From: CAYZQH01 sp050300015
Lineage (GTDB): Bacteria > Pseudomonadota > Gammaproteobacteria > Pseudomonadales > Cellvibrionaceae
Length of the DNA: 64,000 nt
Direction of reading: 5' to 3'
NCBI GenBank assembly: GCA_050300015.1
Contig: JBNKWZ010000029.1
Location: 62,001 to 126,000 of the forward strand
The notes beneath the pieces were generated by a model. That model was given only the letters and a program-made list of their open reading frames with translations. It searched no databases and was not told the origin of the DNA. The stretch's first letter is position 1. The number at the start of each line of letters is the position of its first letter. The translations under genes were made by a program, and so were the position numbers. This document shows positions 8,466 to 17,227 of the stretch, piece after piece.

Positions 8466-9356
8466 TTAACACCTGTGCGCAATGCGCTGTAATTGCTCGA
8501 GAGCGTGTATACACTGGTTCAAATAGCCACTGCCAAAGAGGTTGAGGTGATTTAATAAGTGGTACAGGTTATAGAGTACTGCGCGGTTGAAAAATTCGGG
8601 ATCTAACGGCCAAGACTCGGTATACCCTTCATAAAAAGCTTCGGAAAAACCGCCAAACAGTTGCGTCAGTGCGAGATCCACCTCGCGGTCACCATAGTAA
8701 ACGGCAGGGTCAAAAATGGCAGGCTCGCCGCCCATCGTAACGCCGGCATTGCCCGACCACAAATCTCCGTGCACCAAACTTGCTGGGGGTTGATGCGCTT
8801 TTAGCAGCTTAAGGCTTATGGCCTCCAGTGGCAGTATCCAATCCCTGAGTACAGGATAGTTGCGCAGGGCCCATGTCATTTGTGGCAGTAATCGCTTTTG
8901 CCACCAAAACTCAGACCAAGAGGGCCGCCATTCGTTGTATTGAGGTGAAGCTCCAATAAAATTATTTGTATAAAAGCCATAGTTCTTGGCGCAGTGGTGG
9001 CGGTGTAATCTGGCTAAGCCTTCCCCAAGTGCGGCCCCGTGCGTGCCAGGTTGGAGATCTAAGTGGCTCATTAACAGGTAGGCCGTACCTTGCCATTGCC
9101 CTTGGCAGTAGGGTGTGGGTGACAAAAGTGTGGGCTGTGCGCCGAGTGCCGCTAAGCCTGTCGCTTCAGCTTGATACATGGTTAGCGCCGAAGCCTGGGT
9201 GTGGGTTTTGGCGAAGACAGTGGTAAGGTTCAGGCGAATGCGATAACACGTGTTAATATCGCCACCCAAGACAGGTTCAACTTCCAGTACTTCGCAGCCA
9301 GAGCCGACATGGGGTTCTAGGGCCTCTAATAGGTGGTTTAAAAAGGCAGGGGTCAT
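8466..9356 (-). CDS. Fructosamine kinase family protein
   Basis: 296 residues from the ATG at 9354-9356; the frame is open further upstream only with a TTG, so the ATG is preferred. Motifs of the fructosamine-3-kinase/APH fold are present: GGDINTCYR near the N-terminus, LVHGDLWSGN (catalytic loop HGDLW) and FDPAVYYGDRE (DPA metal site). The family phosphorylates ketosamines or ribulosamines on glycated proteins and so helps deglycate them. It is divergent from djlA, with only 55 bases between the starts. Confidence 0.88.
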   Translation of the reverse strand: MTPAFLNHLLEALEPHVGSGCEVLEVEPVLGGDINTCYRIRLNLTTVFAKTHTQASALTMYQAEATGLAALGAQPTLLSPTPYCQGQWQGTAYLLMSHLDLQPGTHGAALGEGLARLHRHHCAKNYGFYTNNFIGASPQYNEWRPSWSEFWWQKRLLPQMTWALRNYPVLRDWILPLEAISLKLLKAHQPPASLVHGDLWSGNAGVTMGGEPAIFDPAVYYGDREVDLALTQLFGGFSEAFYEGYTESWPLDPEFFNRAVLYNLYHLLNHLNLFGSGYLNQCIHALEQLQRIAHRC

Positions 9357-9411
9357 TAGCGATATGCTGGGTCTAGAGCCTGCCAATATTATTACCGAAG
9401 TAGAGGGCAGA

Positions 9412-10215
9412 GTGAACTGGATTGGTCGAATTATAGGTGTTTTTTTAGGCTGGAAGGTCGGTGGTGCTTTAGGTGCGGTGGTGGGCTATTTTGCTGGGCA
9501 TTTGTTTGACAAGGCGCGTGTGCAATTTAAGCAAGATTACAGCGGCGCGGGGCGCGCACAGGTGGAGCGTGCATTGTTTGCCAGTATTTTCCCAATGCTC
9601 GGGCACTTGGCCAAAGCCGATGGCCGTGTGTCGGAAGCGGAAATCCAGGCCACCGAGCAGATGATGGCGCAACTTCGGTTAAGCCCCGAGATGCGCCAAG
9701 AGGCGATACAGCTTTTTAAAGCGGGCACATCGCCCGATTTTAATCTTGAAACCACACTTGCAGAATTTTTGGCCGTCTGTGGACGATACGCGGATATTAA
9801 GCAGCTCACACTGGTCTACCTGATAACCTTGGCTATGGCCGATGGAACCTTACACGACGCAGAGCGTCAGTGTTTGCGAGAGGTGGCCGAGCGACTTGGC
9901 TACTCCGCAGCGGTGTTTGAGCAGCTGTTGCGTATGGTGTCGGCCCAAAGCCATTTTTATCAACAAGGAGGCCACGCTTATCAATCGGCGAATAGTGCAG
10001 ATGAGCTGCGCTTGGCCTATGAGGCCTTGGGGGTAGAAAGCCGTGTGGGTGACACGGAGCTCAAGCGTGCGTATCGCAAACTGATGAGCCAATACCATCC
10101 CGATAAACTGATGGGGCAGGGTGTGCCTGAAGATATGGTCAAGGTGGCCACCGAGCGTGCTCAAGAAATTCAAACGGCTTACGACTTGATAAAACGTCAC
10201 CGTCAAAAGTCATAA
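9412..10215 (+). CDS. djlA: DjlA, membrane-anchored DnaJ-like co-chaperone
   Basis: 267 residues from the GTG at 9412, which has AGAGG upstream. The family begins with a short cytoplasmic start then one membrane helix, matching NWIGRIIGVFLGW here; the frame is open from 9250, but that part would overlap the divergent kinase gene. Order: Gly-rich membrane helix with GHLFDKAR (about 8-35), a TerB-like helical domain (about 45-190), and a C-terminal J domain (about 200-265) with the HPD motif in YHPDK. It stimulates DnaK at the inner membrane. Confidence 0.9.
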   Translation: MNWIGRIIGVFLGWKVGGALGAVVGYFAGHLFDKARVQFKQDYSGAGRAQVERALFASIFPMLGHLAKADGRVSEAEIQATEQMMAQLRLSPEMRQEAIQLFKAGTSPDFNLETTLAEFLAVCGRYADIKQLTLVYLITLAMADGTLHDAERQCLREVAERLGYSAAVFEQLLRMVSAQSHFYQQGGHAYQSANSADELRLAYEALGVESRVGDTELKRAYRKLMSQYHPDKLMGQGVPEDMVKVATERAQEIQTAYDLIKRHRQKS

Positions 10216-10219
10216 AACT

Positions 10220-10293
10220 AATAACCCGGCAATCTAATATGTCGGGTTAATGCGGCACAAGGATGTGCCGCCATTGGCCAGAACGGCCAATGC
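10220..10293. repeat. Intergenic three-hairpin repeat, copy B
   Basis: It begins 4 bases after the djlA stop. It aligns without gaps to 4761-4834, about 59 of 74 bases identical. Three stems in a row: AACCCGGCA/TGTCGGGTT (10223-10248), GCGGCAC/GTGCCGC (10252-10271, perfect, loop AAGGAT) and CATTGGCC/GGCCAATG (10272-10292, perfect, loop AGAAC). Most differences from copy A keep the first and third stems paired. Confidence 0.65.
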
Positions 10294-10294
10294 A

Positions 10295-10378
10295 AGCCCT
10301 TAAAATGCAAGGAAATTCACACATTTACGCCAGTATTTTAAGGGCTCTCAATCCAATAGATAGGAGATCTATTGGATT
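10295..10378. repeat. Two consecutive 12-bp perfect inverted repeats before the S1/P1 nuclease gene
   Basis: AGCCCTTAAAAT (10295-10306) pairs with ATTTTAAGGGCT (10335-10346), loop 28 bases. AATCCAATAGAT (10350-10361) pairs with ATCTATTGGATT (10367-10378), loop AGGAG. They follow directly after repeat copy B and end 26 bases before the next start codon. They could act as terminator, mRNA 5' stem or operator; no long T-tract follows. Confidence 0.6.
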
Positions 10379-10404
10379 TCTGAGTTAATAACAGAGGAAA
10401 AATA

Positions 10405-11334
10405 ATGCATATTGAAACGGTTAACCACTGGGTTGCAAAGGCCTTTCGTTATGGTGGCCTCATGGGTGTTTTGATCGTTGCTGCCTACGTCAGCCCCACG
10501 TGGAGTTGGAGTCAAAAAGGCCACGCGTGGATTGCTCAAAGTGCCACACAGGAATTGCCCGACAATGTTTTGGCCTATTATGAAAACTTGCTAAAAGCCG
10601 GCATTGTTGTGCCGCCTAAGTTTTATCATGCTTCCTTGGCTGAGCGCATGGGCGCCCTGGCGGTTTGGCCGGATACGGTACGAGATGTGCCGTTAAAAAA
10701 ACTGTTTAAACAATATGGTGGCGAAGCGGTGCCGCCGGCGTTACAACCCTGGGCGGAAGCTACCACTGCAGATTGGCATTACAGCAACGCGCAATATGTG
10801 AATGAAAAAGGTGGTGGATTAAAACCAGGCCAATGCGTGCCCGCAGCCACAGGTGAGTTGGTGACGGTTTGGCCAGAGTTGGTCAAAGCTTTTGGCGAGG
10901 CCAAATCCGCCAAGGCCAAAAACGTGGTATTGGCCTTGGCACTGCATATGGCGGCAGATGCTTATCAACCCTTGCATTTATTGTCTGCGGTGGACAAAAA
11001 CTGTAAGAGCGACCGAGGCGGAAATGGCACCTGTGTGACCCAAAAAATTGGGTCGAAAAAATGCGAGGTGAATTTACATCAATTGTGGGATCAAGGGTTT
11101 GACGTGTTCAGTCAGCCACTGGCCTGGCCTACTCAAAAACACCCTACCAATTTTTTAAGTATGAAGGACGCGTTAAAACTTGCTCAAACAGCTGCATTGG
11201 ACGTTTATACTCAAGATGGTCAGTATAAGACCGCAGAGTATTTCAATCGCGGGCAGGAAATCAGTCAGTTAGGGGTGGACTACGCGGTGGGTCATTGTGT
11301 GTTTCTGCTAAAGTATTTTATGGCCTATTCGTGA
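10405..11334 (+). CDS. S1/P1 nuclease, secreted
   Basis: 309 residues with AGAGGA before the ATG. A signal peptide (about 1-35) appears to end before WSQKGH, which would make Trp the mature N-terminus, as required in this zinc nuclease family where the terminal Trp ligates a metal. Other ligands are visible in order: the His of QKGHAW, Asp of WPDTVRD, His of DWHYSN, His/Asp of ALHMAADAYQPLH and His/Asp of NLHQLWDQGF. It degrades single-stranded DNA or RNA outside the cytoplasm, probably for phosphate or nucleoside salvage. The stop overlaps the next start (GTGA). Confidence 0.9.
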   Translation: MHIETVNHWVAKAFRYGGLMGVLIVAAYVSPTWSWSQKGHAWIAQSATQELPDNVLAYYENLLKAGIVVPPKFYHASLAERMGALAVWPDTVRDVPLKKLFKQYGGEAVPPALQPWAEATTADWHYSNAQYVNEKGGGLKPGQCVPAATGELVTVWPELVKAFGEAKSAKAKNVVLALALHMAADAYQPLHLLSAVDKNCKSDRGGNGTCVTQKIGSKKCEVNLHQLWDQGFDVFSQPLAWPTQKHPTNFLSMKDALKLAQTAALDVYTQDGQYKTAEYFNRGQEISQLGVDYAVGHCVFLLKYFMAYS

Positions 11335-12167
11335 GACGAACGGTACTGATTACAGGCTGCTCTAGTGGTATCGGGCTCGCGGCCGCCAAAACATTGCAGG
11401 CACAGGGCTTTGATGTTGTGGCCAGTGCACGCAAGGTGGTGGATGTGGCGCACCTCAAAACGCTTGGGCTCGGGTTTGTGGTGCAGTTGGATTTGGCGAG
11501 CTCAGACAGTATTGGCCAAGCCGTAGACAAAGTATTAACCTACAGCGAGGGCCGACTGTTTGGCCTTTTCAACAACGGCGCATATGGTCTTCCTGGTGCG
11601 GTGGAAGATTTAAGTCGGGCCGCCTTGCGGCGCCAGTTTGAAACCAATGTTTTTGGTACCCATGAACTCACCCGTGCGTTGATCCCCACGATGCTGACCA
11701 TGGCCGATGCGCGCATTGTGCAGAATAGTTCCGTTTTGGGGTTGGTCCCTATGCCCGCCAGAGGGGCCTATATTGCCAGTAAATTCGCCCTGGAGGGGCT
11801 CACCCAAACCCTACGTTTAGAGTTGGCCGATACGCCGATAAAGGTCAGTATTATTCAGCCAGGGCCCATTACGAGTCGTTTTAGGCAAAATGCTCTGGCC
11901 GCGCTCGAGGCGGATGTGGACATCGCCAATAGTCGGCACAGCAGACTTTATCAAAAGTCGCTGGCGCGGTTGAACAGTGAAGGCCCGGCGATGCCATTTA
12001 CCTTGACGCCCGATGCCGTGGTTAAAAAATTGTTGCATGCGCTTGAATCTTCCAACCCTCATCCCTGCTACGGGGTGACGGTTCAAACCCACCTTATGAG
12101 CTTTCTTAAGCGGGTGCTCACCACACGTGCATTGGAGCGCTTTATTCTTAAGTTTGGCAAGCCTTAA
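11331..12167 (+). CDS. Short-chain dehydrogenase/reductase (SDR)
   Basis: 278 residues from the GTG at 11331, which overlaps the nuclease stop as GTGA; the family N-terminus (RRTVLITGCSSGIG) starts right there. The NAD(P)-binding motif TGCSSGIG, the NNG-type motif in FNNGAYG, the catalytic Ser in VQNSSVLG and YIASK (YxxxK) are all present. This is a classical SDR, closest in layout to the 17-beta-HSD-like group; the substrate is unknown. The coupling to a nuclease gene has no obvious biochemical logic. Confidence 0.85.
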   Translation: MRRTVLITGCSSGIGLAAAKTLQAQGFDVVASARKVVDVAHLKTLGLGFVVQLDLASSDSIGQAVDKVLTYSEGRLFGLFNNGAYGLPGAVEDLSRAALRRQFETNVFGTHELTRALIPTMLTMADARIVQNSSVLGLVPMPARGAYIASKFALEGLTQTLRLELADTPIKVSIIQPGPITSRFRQNALAALEADVDIANSRHSRLYQKSLARLNSEGPAMPFTLTPDAVVKKLLHALESSNPHPCYGVTVQTHLMSFLKRVLTTRALERFILKFGKP

Positions 12168-12192
12168 GCGGCCGTCCCTACTTGCAGCCCCT

Positions 12193-12208
12193 GCGTCTAT
12201 TTAGACGC
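12193..12208 (+). terminator. Short hairpin after the SDR gene
   Basis: GCGTCTA (12193-12199) and TAGACGC (12202-12208) form a perfect stem 26 bases after the SDR stop. The following bases are only moderately T-rich (CTGTTCTTCTG), so it is a weak terminator at best. Confidence 0.3.
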
Positions 12209-12282
12209 GCAGCTGTTCTTCTGTGTGTGAACATTTTGACGTCGGTGAACTACACTCAAAAGATAAACTTTGGGATGAACCG

Positions 12283-13713
12283 ATGGCGGCGCAAAAATTA
12301 CAAGGGTGGATTCGAAAATTAACCAAGCAAAATATGCCTGTGGTGGGGCAGGTGATTGCAGAGTTGAACTCGATTTCCGGCACCGAAGACGCGGATGTCA
12401 ATCAAATGGCAGAGGTGATTCTGCGGGACCCTAATCTCACCTCTCATGTACTTCGTATTGCCAACAGTGTGCACTACAACTACTCCAGAACACCTGTCAA
12501 TACGGTGAGCCGTGCGGTGGTGTTAATCGGTTTTAAGGGGATGCGCGCGGTGTGTATTTCACTGTTGCTCATTGATTCTTTGTTGGGGAAAGGGCCTAAA
12601 GAGCGGCTTCTGCAAATTATGGCACAAGGAGTTCATGCGGCCACGCAAGCGAAGGAATTAATCAGTCAGTTTGATGAAGAATCTGCAGAAGAGGTATTTA
12701 TTGCCGCGCTATTGTTTAATTTGGGGGAAATGGCGTTTTTAGCCCACGAAAAAATTACCGATGACAACCGCGATTTGATGCACGAAAACGCCAAAATTCG
12801 AAAAGAAGCCATGGAGCGCGTGCTCGGCACATCTTTCAAGTCCATCACGCGTGAGCTTGCCAAACATTGGAAGCTGGGTGACACCTTAGAAAAGGCACTT
12901 TATCCGGGAAAAGAGCCGAATCAAAAAGTCCAAGCTGTGATTATTGGAGAGCGAATGAGTCGAGCGGCTTTAAAAGGCTGGGACTCGTCTACGGTTAAAA
13001 AGGTAGTAGAAGAGGTGGCACGCTATACTTATTTACCAGTGGAACAATGTTTACAGCAAGCACAAGAGTCTGCTGAAAAGGCTGCCGAAGTGGCGTTGCA
13101 ATATGGCGCACCCGAAATTTGCCCCTTGATTCCAGGTAAGACCCATGTCTTGGCAGACAATGGTGCTGTTCAGGTGTCGCATAAAGTACTGAAAGGCGAT
13201 GCCGGCTTACAATTAAATATCCTGCGTGAGTTAACCACGGCAACCGCCGAGCATGCAGATGTGAATACATTGTTCCAAATGGTGATTGAGGGTATGCATC
13301 GTGGAATTGGTATTGAACGCGTGGCGATTGCGTTTGTTCAATCTCACCGCTGTAAAGCGAAGTATGTTTTGGGCGAGGAAACCGACACATGGCGTGCGCG
13401 TTTTGATTTTGATGTGGGCCCTTATAGCGACAATATTTTTACCTATGCGATTGAGCAGGGCACCTCTGTATGGTTGGACCAATCTTTTATAGAAGAGCAC
13501 CGTAGCCTATATCCGAGTGAGATCGTTCGGGTTTTGGGTGAGTACCCCTCATTTATTTACGCTTTAAAAATAGGGGACCGAACACCTGCCATTTTTTACG
13601 CTGATCGTGCGGACTTTGGTGGTAAGTTTTCGCAAGATCAGTTTGAGGCATTTCGTCATTTTGCCACTCAGGCTCAACTAACGTTGGATATGCTCAGAAA
13701 GACCAAGAGTTAG
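12283..13713 (+). CDS. HDOD domain protein with C-terminal GAF-like domain
   Basis: 476 residues from the ATG at 12283 (GGGATGAA upstream); the frame is open from 12223. Residues about 15-215 form an HDOD domain (NMPVVGQVIAEL, then LRDPNLTSHVLRIANS, then AVVLIGFKGMRAV), the degenerate HD-like fold found in signalling proteins. About 325-476 resemble a GAF domain (TLFQMVIEGMHRGIGIERVAIAF). Proteins of this architecture are common in Pseudomonas and Cellvibrio relatives, and their partners are mostly unknown. No GGDEF, EAL or kinase domain is attached. It converges with mltD. Confidence 0.8.
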   Translation: MAAQKLQGWIRKLTKQNMPVVGQVIAELNSISGTEDADVNQMAEVILRDPNLTSHVLRIANSVHYNYSRTPVNTVSRAVVLIGFKGMRAVCISLLLIDSLLGKGPKERLLQIMAQGVHAATQAKELISQFDEESAEEVFIAALLFNLGEMAFLAHEKITDDNRDLMHENAKIRKEAMERVLGTSFKSITRELAKHWKLGDTLEKALYPGKEPNQKVQAVIIGERMSRAALKGWDSSTVKKVVEEVARYTYLPVEQCLQQAQESAEKAAEVALQYGAPEICPLIPGKTHVLADNGAVQVSHKVLKGDAGLQLNILRELTTATAEHADVNTLFQMVIEGMHRGIGIERVAIAFVQSHRCKAKYVLGEETDTWRARFDFDVGPYSDNIFTYAIEQGTSVWLDQSFIEEHRSLYPSEIVRVLGEYPSFIYALKIGDRTPAIFYADRADFGGKFSQDQFEAFRHFATQAQLTLDMLRKTKS

Positions 13714-13722
13714 CCTCTGAGT

Positions 13723-13736
13723 CACACGGAGGTGTG
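13723..13736. terminator. Short hairpin between convergent HDOD and mltD genes
   Basis: CACAC (13723-13727) and GTGTG (13732-13736) pair around GGAG in the 26-base gap between two convergent stops. The stem is short, and T-rich flank is minimal. Confidence 0.3.
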
Positions 13737-13739
13737 TTA

Positions 13740-15323
13740 TCAATGCGTCACGTTGGTGACGTCTACAAACAAGGTCAAAAAATCCCCTGGTTGAAGGTAG
13801 TTTTTGGGGTTCACCTTATTCCAATTCACAATGTCAGCAATGCGGATGTCGAATTTATCGGCAATACGTGCCAACGAGTCGCCCTTGCGTACTTTATAGG
13901 CTACTTTGCGCGTGGTGTTGGTGGTGCTGCTTTTACCCTTGCGCCAAACCACCAATTTTTGTCCTGGGCGAATGGGGTCCCGCGGTGCTAGCCCATTCCA
14001 CTTTGCCAACTGACCAGAAGGGACGCCTAACTTTTTGCCAATCTCCCAAAATGAATCGCCAGCTTTTACCACATACACTTCGCGTTTGCCTTTACCCTTC
14101 TGTTGTGTGGCTGCCAAACGTTGAGATGCACTTAAAACATAGTGTTGGGTTTCTTTCGAGGCTCGGGGAACCAAAAGTGTTTTCCCCGCGCGAATGCTGT
14201 GCCCCTGTAACTGATTGATGGACTGCAAAAGGTCCACCGTGGTGCTGTAGCGGGTGGCAATGGTGGATAGGGCGTCGCCATTTTTTATGGTGTAGCGTTC
14301 CCATGTTACTCGTTGATCGGCGGGCAGCGCTGCCAGTGCTGCCTTAAATGTTGGTGCAGCGTCTATGGGGATGAGTAACTGGTGTGGGCCGTCGGGATCA
14401 GTGGCCCAGCGATTAAACCCCGGGTTGTATAAATAAAATTCACGCATGCTGAGCCCGGCCATGGCGGCAGCTTGGGCGAGATCAATTTGTGAGCCAACAT
14501 CTACGACTTCAAAGGTGGGTTCGTTGGCGATAGGGGCCAGGTCTACATCGTGAACGTGGGGTTCTGCGAAAATACTGCTTAAGGCCAACAGTCGCGGTAC
14601 ATAGGCTTCTGTTTCTTTAGGTAAATCCAGTGACCAGTAATCGGTGGGAAGGCCTTTTTTGCGGTTTTTACGAATGGCGCGAGAGACATTTCCGGCACCG
14701 GAGTTGTAAGCCGCAAGCGCTAACAGCCAGTCACCGTCGAATTGCCGATGCAATCGCTCTAGGTAGGTGAGCGCGGCGTTGGTGGAGGCGGTGATGTCGC
14801 GCCTGCCGTCATACCACCAATTTTGTTTTAACCCGAGCATTTTCCCGGTGCCGGGAATAATTTGCCACATGCCCGAAGCACGGCCGTGGGAGTAGGCGAA
14901 AGGATCGTAGGCACTTTCAACAATTGGGAGTAGTGCAAATTCCAGTGGCATATTGCGGGCTTCAAGCTCTTCCACCGCGTGAAACAAATAGCGTTGGCCG
15001 CGAGTTGTCACACGGTCGATGTAACTGGGATGGCGAATGTACCAGTTGAGCTCTACTTGTATGCGTTTATTGATGTCTCTATTTAAAACAAAGCCTTCAC
15101 GCACTCGGTCCCATAAGTCTAAAGTGATGGGATACTCAAAATTGAAGTCTTCTGCCGAGGTTAGCTGACAACCCTCGCCCTGGTCGTATGGAAAATCTGT
15201 GATGATGTTTTTGACGGGGGTATCGGCTTTTGAAAACTGTATCGGAAATACGCTTTCCCTCGCAGTGGTTGTGCAAGCGGAAAACAACAGAATAAGTGCT
15301 AAGGCAGTAACGGCTCTAAACAT
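13740..15323 (-). CDS. mltD: Membrane-bound lytic murein transglycosylase D (MltD)
   Basis: 527 residues from the ATG at 15321-15323, which puts a lipobox LFSAC at the N-terminus; the frame is open to 15464, but that would bury the signal. The SLT domain (about 90-250) has the catalytic Glu in PIVESAYDPFAYS and the motifs ASGMWQIIPGTG and LALAAYNSGAGN. Three LysM repeats follow (YTIKNGDALSTIATR, YVVKAGDSFWEIGKK, YKVRKGDSLARIADK), which bind peptidoglycan. It cleaves the glycan backbone to 1,6-anhydro-muropeptides from the outer membrane. Its neighbour gloB is also next to mltD in E. coli and Pseudomonas. Confidence 0.93.
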   Translation of the reverse strand: MFRAVTALALILLFSACTTTARESVFPIQFSKADTPVKNIITDFPYDQGEGCQLTSAEDFNFEYPITLDLWDRVREGFVLNRDINKRIQVELNWYIRHPSYIDRVTTRGQRYLFHAVEELEARNMPLEFALLPIVESAYDPFAYSHGRASGMWQIIPGTGKMLGLKQNWWYDGRRDITASTNAALTYLERLHRQFDGDWLLALAAYNSGAGNVSRAIRKNRKKGLPTDYWSLDLPKETEAYVPRLLALSSIFAEPHVHDVDLAPIANEPTFEVVDVGSQIDLAQAAAMAGLSMREFYLYNPGFNRWATDPDGPHQLLIPIDAAPTFKAALAALPADQRVTWERYTIKNGDALSTIATRYSTTVDLLQSINQLQGHSIRAGKTLLVPRASKETQHYVLSASQRLAATQQKGKGKREVYVVKAGDSFWEIGKKLGVPSGQLAKWNGLAPRDPIRPGQKLVVWRKGKSSTTNTTRKVAYKVRKGDSLARIADKFDIRIADIVNWNKVNPKNYLQPGDFLTLFVDVTNVTH

Positions 15324-15445
15324 TTTTATACTTATCGTAGACCCTACAGTGACCGGAAACATCCGGATACCCAGAAGGCAAAGGCTTCTGAACTTAGAAG
15401 CCGAAGTGTAACCTAAACGACCTGTAGGCCCAAAAGTAGCATGTA

Positions 15446-16210
15446 TCAAAATTGATCTTTCCACCGGCGTAAATGCTTGAAAACGTCTTTCTCAGTTTGG
15501 CATAGGCAGCCCATCTGCGCCTCCACCCGCCGCTTAACGGTCGCGATATGGGGACGTAGGAACGGGTTGATTTTGCGTTGAACTGCGAGCGAGGTTGGTA
15601 ATGTGGGCAGCCGCTTTTGACGTTGGGCTTCGCTTTGCGCTACCGCGATGGCCAATGCGGGGTTGTCGGGTTCCACTGCTTGAGCGAATTTGAGGTTCGC
15701 TAGCGTGTATTCATGGGTGGCAAATATCAGCGTAGAGTCCGGTAGCGCGTTAATGACTTGGATAGCTTGGTAGAGCTGCTCAATACTCCCGTCAAACAAT
15801 CGCCCGCAGCCGGCATTAAACAGTGTGTCGCCTGAAAACAACCATTGTCGCTCGGGTAGGTAATAACCTAAATGCTCCGTGGTATGGCCCGCAAGACCCA
15901 GGACCTGTGTCTGTGTTGGCGCGAGTGGCAAATTGTCACCGGGTTGTACGGGGTGTGTGACCGTGTTGGGGTATAACAACTGCGGGCCAAAAACTGGCAT
16001 GGCGTAGCTTTGTGTTAAGGCCTCAATACCTGTGATATGGTCCCAATGGCGATGTGTCACCCATATGGACTTTGGGGTCAACCCTCTTTCACTTAAGACG
16101 TTGGCCACTGGCTGGGCATCACCGGGGTCTATTATCCAGCAGGCTTGATTTTGGAGGACAACCCAGACGTAATTGTCGTCGTATATGGGAATAGCAAAAA
16201 CTTGTATCAT
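15446..16210 (-). CDS. gloB: Hydroxyacylglutathione hydrolase (glyoxalase II)
   Basis: 254 residues, the family length. The metallo-beta-lactamase metal motif THRHWDHITG (THxHxDH) lies at about 52-61, and further ligands are in LGLAGHTTEHLGYY, FSGDTLFNAGCGRLF and FATHEYT. The C-terminal substrate domain ends with the conserved NPFLR segment. It hydrolyses S-lactoylglutathione to lactate in methylglyoxal detoxification. It is divergent from the methyltransferase-rnhA-dnaQ block, the standard gammaproteobacterial order. Confidence 0.93.
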   Translation of the reverse strand: MIQVFAIPIYDDNYVWVVLQNQACWIIDPGDAQPVANVLSERGLTPKSIWVTHRHWDHITGIEALTQSYAMPVFGPQLLYPNTVTHPVQPGDNLPLAPTQTQVLGLAGHTTEHLGYYLPERQWLFSGDTLFNAGCGRLFDGSIEQLYQAIQVINALPDSTLIFATHEYTLANLKFAQAVEPDNPALAIAVAQSEAQRQKRLPTLPTSLAVQRKINPFLRPHIATVKRRVEAQMGCLCQTEKDVFKHLRRWKDQF

Positions 16211-16292
16211 GAACTTGTGGGTGCCTATTGTTTAAGCAATAATGAGGAAGTCCATTTGGTGATGTAGCCATTTTAACAAATTGAGGTGACTC

Positions 16293-17162
16293 ATGGCTTT
16301 GTTAAACAAGGGCGCAAACTTTTTGCGTCAACGGCGACATATTCCTCGTCTGGCAACTTCCATTCACAGCGTTCAGCGTTGGTTTGAGTCGCCCCTCGGT
16401 CAGCGAATGTTGGAAGAGCAGCAAAAAATGCTGGATCAGGCTCTAAGCTGCTTATTTGGTTACCACCTATTGCAGCTGAGTGTCCATCAAAATCAAGCGC
16501 TGTATCACAACAGTCGAGTGTGTCATTGTTTCAGTGTCAGCCCCGTAGGAGAACCACAACGCGACCAACAGGCGTCATTGTGTAGTGATTGGGATGCTTT
16601 GCCCTTCGCCGATGAAAGCGTCGATGTCACCATTTTGCACCACGCGTTAGATTTTTCTGACAACCCTCACCAGGTGTTGCGCGAAGCCAGTCGCGTGACC
16701 ATCGCAAGGGGGTATATTGTCATTGTGGGCTTTAACCCGATCAGTGTATTTGGGGCGGTAAAGCCTTTTGCGCAATTGTATGGTCGTCAAGCCATTTGGC
16801 AGCGCAACAGTTTGCGGCGCTCCCGTATAGCCGATTGGCTGAAATTTTTAGACTGTCAGGTGGTGGAAAGCGGTTCTGGTCATCATCGCTTGCCGCTGCA
16901 AAGCAAGCCTCTATTTAAGCGATCAGCCTCTTTAGCACAAACGTTGGGAGGCTGGCCCATGCCCTTCGGTAACTTCTATTACATCGTTGCAAGAAAGGAT
17001 CGTGTGGCTATGCGCTTAATCAAGCCCAAGTGGTTGAGCCAGACGACGTTGGTGCCGCGACCGAAGCAAGCGATTTCTGCACGCTCACACGGCCGGTTAT
17101 TCTTGGTTCCGGACGCGAAACCCAACCCTCGAGAGCCACACTCTGTTCGATCGCGCAGCTAA
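16293..17162 (+). CDS. Class I SAM-dependent methyltransferase (YafS-like)
   Basis: 289 residues with GAGGTGA before the ATG. The segment LPFADESVDVTILHHALDF followed by EASRVTIARGYIVIVGFNP is the post-I/III region of class I methyltransferases. The usual Gly-rich SAM loop is degenerate, as is normal for this YafS-like group. It lies between gloB and rnhA, as yafS does in E. coli. The substrate is unknown. The C-terminal tail (about 235-289) is very basic. Confidence 0.75.
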   Translation: MALLNKGANFLRQRRHIPRLATSIHSVQRWFESPLGQRMLEEQQKMLDQALSCLFGYHLLQLSVHQNQALYHNSRVCHCFSVSPVGEPQRDQQASLCSDWDALPFADESVDVTILHHALDFSDNPHQVLREASRVTIARGYIVIVGFNPISVFGAVKPFAQLYGRQAIWQRNSLRRSRIADWLKFLDCQVVESGSGHHRLPLQSKPLFKRSASLAQTLGGWPMPFGNFYYIVARKDRVAMRLIKPKWLSQTTLVPRPKQAISARSHGRLFLVPDAKPNPREPHSVRSRS

Positions 17163-17227
17163 AGCCTTTACAGCATTTACTGTCAATCCTGCTTATAATC
17201 GCCTATTTGCTTTTGACTAAGGGGCGG

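Noticed and set aside
9250..9411. N-terminal extension of djlA
   Set aside because: It would overlap the divergent fructosamine kinase gene and lacks family support; the GTG at 9412 matches the known DjlA start.
15651..15680. GGCCAATGCGGGG segment resembling the third stem of the intergenic repeat
   Set aside because: It lies inside gloB coding sequence, and only the one arm matches; no hairpin partner is present.
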